This document shows positions 59,323-64,000 of a DNA stretch of 64,000 nt, in pieces; position 1 is the first letter of the stretch; every line of letters starts with the position of its first letter. The position numbers and the translations under genes are program-made. Below the pieces are notes generated by a model. The model was not told where the DNA came from, did not search any database, and was given only the letters and a program-made list of their open reading frames with translations. The stretch comes from SCGC-AAA076-P13 sp963926355 (GTDB lineage: Bacteria; Pseudomonadota; Gammaproteobacteria; Magnimaribacterales; D2472): NCBI GenBank assembly GCA_963926355.1, contig CAWUWW010000006.1:65635-129634 (forward strand), given 5' to 3'.

Positions 59323-59937
59323 ATGAACACTCTATTAAAATCGGTTTTATGTACTTTTGCCCTGGCATTTGTTCTTAACTCTTGTTCTAAAAAAGAAAAT
59401 GAAGCAGTAATGCCAATTATCGAGGAAACGAGCATGACACAAGTAACTATTAAAACTTCTGCTGGAGACATTCATCTTGAATTAGATGGTGAAAAAGCAC
59501 CTATTACTGTTGAGAACTTTGTTGCAATAGCTAAATCAGGCTACTACGAGGGAACTATCTTTCACAGAGTCATTAAAGGCTTTATGGTGCAAGGCGGGGG
59601 CTTAAATGCCGATATGAGTAATAAATCTAGCGGTACTGCTCCAATTCAAAATGAAGCTAACAATGGCCTATTAAATGATCGTGGAACTGTTGCCATGGCA
59701 AGAACTATGGAACCTCATTCAGCTACAGGGCAATTCTTTATTAACCATAATGACAACGGATTCTTAAACCATACTGGTGAAAATGCTCAAGGCTGGGGCT
59801 ATGCAGTATTTGGAAAAGTAACTGAAGGCATGGATATAGTTGATCAAATTGCTGAAGTTGCTACTGGAAATACTGGCGGACATTCAGATGTTCCTAATGA
59901 GACTATCACTATAGAGTCGGTTACTATTACTGAATGA
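59323..59937 (+). CDS. Lipoprotein cyclophilin peptidyl-prolyl isomerase
   Basis: A 204-residue protein. Residues 36 to the end are a complete PpiB-type cyclophilin ('FHRVIKGFMVQGG' with catalytic Arg, 'ATGQFFINHNDNGFLNH', 'GWGYAVFGKVTEGMDIVD'). A 35-residue N-terminal extension has a lipoprotein signal with lipobox LNSC, so the enzyme should be anchored in the envelope rather than cytosolic. An internal ATG (MTQVTI) at the normal PpiB start could give a cytoplasmic form. It overlaps lpxH by four bases; ppiB-lpxH adjacency is conserved in enterics. Confidence 0.9.
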   Translation: MNTLLKSVLCTFALAFVLNSCSKKENEAVMPIIEETSMTQVTIKTSAGDIHLELDGEKAPITVENFVAIAKSGYYEGTIFHRVIKGFMVQGGGLNADMSNKSSGTAPIQNEANNGLLNDRGTVAMARTMEPHSATGQFFINHNDNGFLNHTGENAQGWGYAVFGKVTEGMDIVDQIAEVATGNTGGHSDVPNETITIESVTITE

Positions 59938-60647
59938 AGCCACGCTTTATATCAGACCTCCACTTAAGCGATAAGCACCCTGAACTTACTCAAGCCTTTT
60001 TTACATTCTTAAACGAATCAAAAGAGGCTTGTACTCATCTTTATATTTTAGGTGATCTTTTTGAGGCCTGGATTGGCGACGATGACGACACCCCTCTTTA
60101 TCAAGAGATAAAAAATGCCCTTCTTGCATTTACAACCAACGGTCCTGAGACCTTTTTTATTCATGGCAATAGAGATTTTTTAATCGGTAATTCTTTTGCC
60201 GAAGATACAGGCATAACCTTGCTACCTGACCCCTACTCACTGAATATAAACGGACAAAAAGTTGTTCTAAGTCATGGTGATTTCTTATGCACCGATGACG
60301 TTGACTACATAGCATTTAGAGATCAGGTGAGAGCTGAGGAATGGCAAATTAACTTTCTTAAAAAAGATCTAACTGAACGAAAAGAAATTGCAGATGCAAT
60401 GAGAGGTGCTAGCCAGGAAGCTACTGCAGAGAAATCTAATACTATTACTGATGTGAATGCTTTGGCTGTTGAGAGCTTTATAGACGAACATAAGCCAAGT
60501 CTTTTTATACACGGCCATACACATAGGCCTGATATTCATGACGTTAATTCATCTAAGCGAGTTGTGCTTGGTGACTGGAATACCCACGGCTGGTTTCTAT
60601 CGATAGATGAGAATGATCATAAGCTAGAGAAGTTTCTTATCTCCTAG
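59934..60647 (+). CDS. lpxH: UDP-2,3-diacylglucosamine diphosphatase LpxH
   Basis: A 237-residue calcineurin-like phosphoesterase: 'FISDLHLSDKHPE' (metal motif 1), 'YILGDLFEAWIGDDDD' (GDxxE), 'IHGNRDFLIG' (GNRDF), 'VLSHGDFLCTDD' and 'FIHGHTHRPDIH' (GHTH). These are the LpxH signatures. It cleaves the pyrophosphate of UDP-diacylglucosamine to give lipid X in lipid A synthesis, at the cytoplasmic face of the inner membrane. It confirms a Gram-negative, LPS-making cell. Length is typical (about 240). Its stop overlaps the convergent gene by 11 bases. Confidence 0.95.
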   Translation: MKPRFISDLHLSDKHPELTQAFFTFLNESKEACTHLYILGDLFEAWIGDDDDTPLYQEIKNALLAFTTNGPETFFIHGNRDFLIGNSFAEDTGITLLPDPYSLNINGQKVVLSHGDFLCTDDVDYIAFRDQVRAEEWQINFLKKDLTERKEIADAMRGASQEATAEKSNTITDVNALAVESFIDEHKPSLFIHGHTHRPDIHDVNSSKRVVLGDWNTHGWFLSIDENDHKLEKFLIS

Positions 60648-61263
60648 TAATAGGTCTCAATAATAATCCAATAATTAATAAAAGGAATCCAAGAATCATT
60701 CTCGGGTCACCTAAGTAAAGTTGAGGCTCCACAGGATAAGCTATTGTCTTATCTAAAGCAGCAATCTTAAATTCATGACTGCCTTTGATATTTGGATTAG
60801 TCACTATTTCCATAAAAGCTCTTCTGCTCTTATATCTAAACAGTGCTGCTGTATCCCAGGTTTTTGCGTTATCTATTCCCACAACATCTAAAGCGCTGTG
60901 AATGACCGAAGCAAAGAATACCGGATGAGACGCTCTTTTAAAAAGCTCTGGATACATTTGCTCCATATATTGATTCATTAAATCATCAGCTGATTGCTCG
61001 GATAGAGATCCATCAGAGAAAGTTGGATTTTCAGACATATCAAGATTATTAACCATGATAAATTGCTTCCCTGAATCTTGCTCCATAAAAACTTTTAAGC
61101 CTGCCTGCATTGACTCGTCTAAAGGACGGCTATCCTTCAGTGCATTTTCTTCAAGCTGGCCTAGGAAAGATTGAATTTCATCATTGTTGAGCTTGCCACC
61201 CAAATCGGTGTACCAAATAAAAAATGAAGAATAAATGACTAATATAGATATCCAAACTTTCAT
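60637..61263 (-). CDS. Membrane-anchored protein of unknown function
   Basis: A 208-residue protein with an N-terminal hydrophobic segment (about 3-19) and a C-terminal one ('MILGFLLLIIGLLL'). Between them is a soluble domain with 'KQFIMVNNLDMSEN', 'WDTAALFRYKSRRAFMEIVTNPNIKGSHEFKIAALDKTIAYP'. The latter resembles the C-terminal strand-helix-strand of dimeric alpha/beta-barrel proteins (DUF1330/EthD-like). No catalytic residues are evident. It lies 2 bases after the four-helix protein gene at 61266-61745, so the pair forms an operon and may work together in the membrane. Confidence 0.65.
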   Translation of the reverse strand: MKVWISILVIYSSFFIWYTDLGGKLNNDEIQSFLGQLEENALKDSRPLDESMQAGLKVFMEQDSGKQFIMVNNLDMSENPTFSDGSLSEQSADDLMNQYMEQMYPELFKRASHPVFFASVIHSALDVVGIDNAKTWDTAALFRYKSRRAFMEIVTNPNIKGSHEFKIAALDKTIAYPVEPQLYLGDPRMILGFLLLIIGLLLRPITRR

Positions 61264-61265
61264 AA

Positions 61266-61745
61266 CTATTTACCTTTATTGTTTGCCACTGAGAGAAGAA
61301 ATACTATTACCGTTATCACAAATACTATAGGGGCTAAATCTGACCCTGGGGTTAAATCAGTTGTATAGATTCCTATAGTTGTTATGTCTTCTCTGATGAG
61401 AGGATAAATAAATATTCTTTGCCCCCAATCTATCATCCAAAATATGTTCATAAGAGGGATAAGAGATTTGTACTTAAAAACAACAACCCAGCACACAAGA
61501 CAAAATAAAAGCTGAGCAGAACCCCACATTGAGAAGAACTGATAAATAACAGGCATAGGATCAGGATCACCAGTTAAAACAATAAAATTTGCAATGCCAT
61601 GAAGTCCAAAGGATTCAAAAAGCATATGTATTATAGAGCGCCATGTCATCAATGCTGTGAATAATACAAAGGCCCATAAAGCTATTTTTGGGCTATCAAG
61701 TTCGTTGTTAGCTACTCTGGGCAGCACTTTAGAAAAATTAAACAT
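61266..61745 (-). CDS. Four-helix membrane protein of unknown function
   Basis: A 159-residue protein with four likely membrane helices ('IALWAFVLFTALMTW', 'AQLLFCLVCWVVVF', 'LIPLMNIFWMIDW', 'LAPIVFVITVIVFLLS'). No family is recognised by eye; conserved-looking charged and aromatic residues lie in 'WMIDWGQRIFIYPLI'. It is the first gene of a two-gene unit ending at 60637, divergent from the SOS-controlled umuD. The 124 bases upstream hold the umuDC promoter and LexA site. Confidence 0.65.
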   Translation of the reverse strand: MFNFSKVLPRVANNELDSPKIALWAFVLFTALMTWRSIIHMLFESFGLHGIANFIVLTGDPDPMPVIYQFFSMWGSAQLLFCLVCWVVVFKYKSLIPLMNIFWMIDWGQRIFIYPLIREDITTIGIYTTDLTPGSDLAPIVFVITVIVFLLSVANNKGK

Positions 61746-61815
61746 ATAAATATTCTACATAAAATAATGTAAATGCGATATCAGCAATATTGCATATTAG
61801 GTGAGAGAAATACTA

Positions 61816-61844
61816 TTTACATCAAAATATTTATACTGTATATT
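61816..61844 (+). promoter_or_regulatory. umuDC promoter
   Basis: TTTACA (61816-61821), a 17-base spacer and TATATT (61839-61844). The -10 lies within the LexA box, so LexA binding would block RNA polymerase directly. The ATG follows 25 bases after the -10. Confidence 0.6.
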
Positions 61845-61851
61845 TGTACAG
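61836..61851 (+). promoter_or_regulatory. LexA (SOS) box of umuDC
   Basis: CTGTATATTTGTACAG fits the E. coli-type LexA consensus CTGT-N8-ACAG exactly. The palindrome extends to TACTGTA...TACAGTA, so the full 20-base site is close to the umuDC operator of E. coli. It overlaps the -10 box and lies 18 bases before umuD. This predicts DNA-damage induction of umuD, umuC and probably the small gene behind them. Confidence 0.93.
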
Positions 61852-61869
61852 TATTTATAAAAAACCCAT

Positions 61870-62298
61870 ATGAAAGTTAACTACATCGGGAAAATTTCTG
61901 AAGAAAATCTGCCGGCTATATTTGTGCCCTATTTTCTTGAATCTGTGCATGCAGGGTTCCCCAGCCCTGCAAGCGATTATATTGAAAGCCCGATAGATTT
62001 AAATAAGCATCTTATTAAGAATGGAGCTGCGACCTTTTTAGTACGAGCTCAAGGTCAGTCCATGATTGGATCTGGGATAACTGATCAAGCTGTCCTAGTT
62101 GTGGATAGAAGTGTAAAGCCCACTCATGACAGCATTGTGGTTGCCTCTATAGACGGTGATTTTGTATGTAAGCGTTTAAAACTCAGGCCAAAGATGTGCC
62201 TAATGCCAGATAACCCGGACTACCCTCCTATCTTTATTAATCACGGTCAAGAATTAGAAATAATAGGAACTGTTACTGCGGCTATTAATAAATTTTAA
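61870..62298 (+). CDS. umuD: SOS mutagenesis protease UmuD
   Basis: A 142-residue S24 peptidase-like protein. Self-cleavage should occur at Ala28-Gly29 in 'ESVHAGFPSP'; the catalytic Ser64 ('GQSMIG') and Lys101 ('CKRLK') are present. All three positions are shifted by +4 from E. coli (24-25, 60, 97), so spacing is preserved. RecA-stimulated cleavage gives UmuD', which with UmuC forms the error-prone polymerase V. It overlaps umuC by one base and is preceded by a LexA box. Confidence 0.95.
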   Translation: MKVNYIGKISEENLPAIFVPYFLESVHAGFPSPASDYIESPIDLNKHLIKNGAATFLVRAQGQSMIGSGITDQAVLVVDRSVKPTHDSIVVASIDGDFVCKRLKLRPKMCLMPDNPDYPPIFINHGQELEIIGTVTAAINKF

Positions 62299-63560
62299 TG
62301 ACTTTAGCCTTAGTAGATTGCGAAAGCTTTTATGCTTCGTGCGAAAGAATCTTTCGTCCTGATTTAAAAAATATACCTATAGTTGTTTTATCCAATAATG
62401 ATGGCTGTGTTATTGCTAGGAGCAACGAGGCAAAAAAACTAGGAATAGGAATGGGCGTTCCTTGGTTTAAGGTAAAAGATCTGTTTCTTGCTCAAGGCGG
62501 ACAGGTATTTTCATCTAATTTTACTTTCTACGGAGATATGTCATCTAGGGTTATGAATATTTTAGAAGGTCTTGTTCCTAAAATAGAAATCTACAGCATT
62601 GATGAGGCCTTCCTAGAATTAACAAGCCTAGAGCAACACTATGATCTATATGACTTTGGTTGCCATATAAGAGGATTAGTAAAACAATGGACTGGGGTTC
62701 CGGTTCGTATTGGTATCGCATCAACAAAAACTCTAACTAAAATAGCTCTGAATGAAGTTAAAAGATTAAATATTCCTACTAAGGTGCATCAGCTATCTAC
62801 GCAAAAAGAAATTAGAAATGCCTTAGCTAATACACCTGTTAATGAAGTCTGGGGGGTTGGAAGAAAGCTAAATGAACATCTCACCAAGGCAAAGATTACA
62901 AACGCTTTGCATTTAGCCGACACAGACCCTCAATACATTAAACGTAGATTTAGTGTTGTTTTAGAGAGAACGGTACGAGAGCTTAGAGGTCAGAGATGTC
63001 TTAATATAGATGATGACATAACAGCAAAAAAACAAATTGTTGTTAGTCGTAGTTTTGGAACAAGGGTTACTAATTTAGAAACCTTAAAACCTATCGTAAG
63101 TAATTTTGCCGTAAGAGCTACTGAGAAATTAAGAAATGAAAAACAGAAATGCTCACAGGTTTCAGTCTTTGTAAGAACCAGTCCTTTTAGTCATAACAAA
63201 CCTCAGCATACCGGCCATAAAACTATAGAGCTCTTTACCCCAACAAACGATACAAGAGATATTTTAATTGCTGCTAAGCGAGCTCTGCTACCAATATTTA
63301 AACCTGGGTACGATTATGCAAAAGCAGGTATTTTATTGAGTAGATTTTCAAATCAAGAATCTAAACAGTATTCCTTGTTTAAAGACCCTAATGATCCAAA
63401 AGAAAATACACAGTTTATGGAATACATAGATCGAATGAATGCCTACAAAACACAGATATATTTTGCCTCACAAAACACCAGTCAATGGTCGCCCATGAAA
63501 CAAAATATGACATCACCCAAATATACAACTGATTGGTATGAACTGCCGATCGCAAATTAA
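62298..63560 (+). CDS. umuC: DNA polymerase V catalytic subunit UmuC
   Basis: A 420-residue Y-family polymerase: 'LALVDCESFYASCERIF' (first metal motif), 'VVLSNNDGCVIARSNEAKKLGI', 'YSIDEAFLEL' (catalytic Asp-Glu), helix-hairpin-helix 'VNEVWGVGRKLNEHL', the little-finger domain and the C-terminal DUF4113 zone ('RMNAYKTQIYFASQNTSQWSPMKQNMTSPKYTTDWYELP'). It carries out error-prone translesion synthesis with UmuD'2. Length matches E. coli UmuC (422). It overlaps umuD by one base and is followed after 9 bases by a small gene. Confidence 0.96.
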   Translation: MTLALVDCESFYASCERIFRPDLKNIPIVVLSNNDGCVIARSNEAKKLGIGMGVPWFKVKDLFLAQGGQVFSSNFTFYGDMSSRVMNILEGLVPKIEIYSIDEAFLELTSLEQHYDLYDFGCHIRGLVKQWTGVPVRIGIASTKTLTKIALNEVKRLNIPTKVHQLSTQKEIRNALANTPVNEVWGVGRKLNEHLTKAKITNALHLADTDPQYIKRRFSVVLERTVRELRGQRCLNIDDDITAKKQIVVSRSFGTRVTNLETLKPIVSNFAVRATEKLRNEKQKCSQVSVFVRTSPFSHNKPQHTGHKTIELFTPTNDTRDILIAAKRALLPIFKPGYDYAKAGILLSRFSNQESKQYSLFKDPNDPKENTQFMEYIDRMNAYKTQIYFASQNTSQWSPMKQNMTSPKYTTDWYELPIAN

Positions 63561-63569
63561 GGAGAAAGA

Positions 63570-63833
63570 ATGAAGGATATAAATAAAATTAACTTTAATG
63601 AAATTAATACAATGATAATAAATAAAATAAAAATAGAATTAGAAAAAGATCTTAGCCCAAGCGAGCTAAATTCAATTGCCAGGCTTGCTTTAGCATTTCA
63701 AAAAGAAATAAAAGATGAGGTAGTAGATGAGCAAGTAGACAAAAGAAGTAGAGAAGGTTTTGAGAAAGCTATGTCTTTGCTAGATCAAATAGAACATTTT
63801 AGACTTGCTAATCCTGGATTTGAATTTAAATAA
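63570..63833 (+). CDS. Small protein behind umuC, unknown function
   Basis: An 87-residue helical, highly charged protein without signal peptide or membrane segment ('SPSELNSIARLALAFQKEIKDEVVDEQVDKRSREGFEKAMSLL'). It has a good ribosome site (AAGGAG, 7 bases before ATG) and lies 9 bases after umuC without a terminator between, so it should be induced with the SOS response. No family is recognised. The short length and charge could suit a protein-binding partner, but nothing specific is supported. Confidence 0.6.
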   Translation: MKDINKINFNEINTMIINKIKIELEKDLSPSELNSIARLALAFQKEIKDEVVDEQVDKRSREGFEKAMSLLDQIEHFRLANPGFEFK

Positions 63834-63852
63834 ATATTATTTTTAAAATCTT

Positions 63853-63889
63853 TTGCTATAAAAGCTGAATGAGAATGATAATCATTAAA
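63853..63889 (+). promoter_or_regulatory. Candidate Fur box and promoter before the last gene
   Basis: GAGAATGATAATCATTAAA (63871-63889) matches 16 of 19 positions of the classical Fur box GATAATGATAATCATTATC. TTGCTA (63853-63858) and GATAAT (63877-63882) with an 18-base spacer could be the promoter, the -10 falling inside the box. A second TATAAT is at 63944-63949. This predicts iron-repressed expression of the gene starting at 63984. Confidence 0.65.
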
Positions 63890-63983
63890 TAAATACCTTA
63901 TATCAGTAGTTTAAATAATTAATAAAATGGGTTATATTCGTAATATAATAGAAGTATATTTACTGAAATAAGGAAATAATTAC

Positions 63984-64000
63984 ATGGAAATGCAAGAAAT
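63984..64000 (+). CDS. Start of a gene cut by the window end
   Basis: ATG (63984-63986) follows AAGGAAATAATTAC, a fair ribosome site, and opens 'MEMQE'. Only 17 bases are in the window, so no product can be named. The Fur-type site about 95 bases upstream suggests an iron-related gene. Confidence 0.4.

Noticed and set aside
1..64000. CRISPR array, prophage, integron or transposon
   Set aside because: No regularly spaced repeats, integrase, transposase, capsid or toxin-antitoxin genes were found on reading both strands.

Overview
The window is strongly AT-rich, gene-dense DNA from a free-living, Gram-negative, probably marine gammaproteobacterium with a streamlined genome. The lineage is inferred. 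Supporting signs are the smc-zipA-ligA cluster, a complete System I cytochrome c maturation operon, an E. coli-type LexA box on umuDC, an lpxH gene, two large TonB-dependent receptors, very short intergenic gaps, and many genes that overlap or abut at their ends. The overall look resembles SAR86-type oligotrophs, but no marker here proves that. No insertion sequence, prophage, CRISPR array or replication origin was seen.

Layout. 1-3.9 kb: a truncated DUF4136-like lipoprotein, an M16C (PreP-like) peptidase and a lytic transglycosylase lipoprotein. 3.9-9.6 kb: ligA, zipA and smc. 9.7-16.3 kb: ccmABCDEFGHI in one minus-strand run, including a 57-residue ccmD, headed by a glycosyltransferase-like gene. 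16.3-20 kb: metY behind a SAM-II/SAM-V-type riboswitch, then a cupin, a MerC-like membrane protein, a secreted endonuclease/exonuclease/phosphatase-fold protein and a thioesterase. 20-26 kb: two tandem paralogous TonB-dependent receptors, each with its own terminator. 26-30 kb: yidD, thrS and a hydrolase-membrane fusion. 30-34.5 kb: tRNA-Arg(CCT), two small secreted proteins, cysS, a PTPS/QueD-like gene, maf and folE. 34.5-43.3 kb: an MBL hydrolase, an SDR, a metzincin-like protease, a minimal MGMT, an ornithine aminotransferase divergent from a CtlX-like hydrolase, a metF-like gene, ferredoxin-NADP reductase and tRNA-Ser(GCT). 43.3-57 kb: a pyrC-like gene, lysC, alaS, a gamma carbonic anhydrase, two Nudix hydrolases, purL, an MltF-like transglycosylase, uvrB and tRNA-Asn(GTT). 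57-64 kb: a methyltransferase, an ArsC/LMW phosphatase, a sulfotransferase, a lipoprotein cyclophilin with lpxH, a two-gene membrane module, SOS-controlled umuDC plus a small gene, and a Fur-type site before a gene cut by the window end.

Most of the content is housekeeping. The strongest anomaly is the SMC protein: it has complete head motifs, but its coiled coil is built from internal duplications (offsets of 120 and 143 residues) and I see no hinge domain. Other points worth checking are a roughly 43-residue insertion in the LigA zinc finger, a PTPS-like protein with substituted zinc ligands, a degenerate tRNA-Asn copy 0.8 kb from the intact gene, and the metY riboswitch whose predicted transcript starts at the first base of the aptamer.
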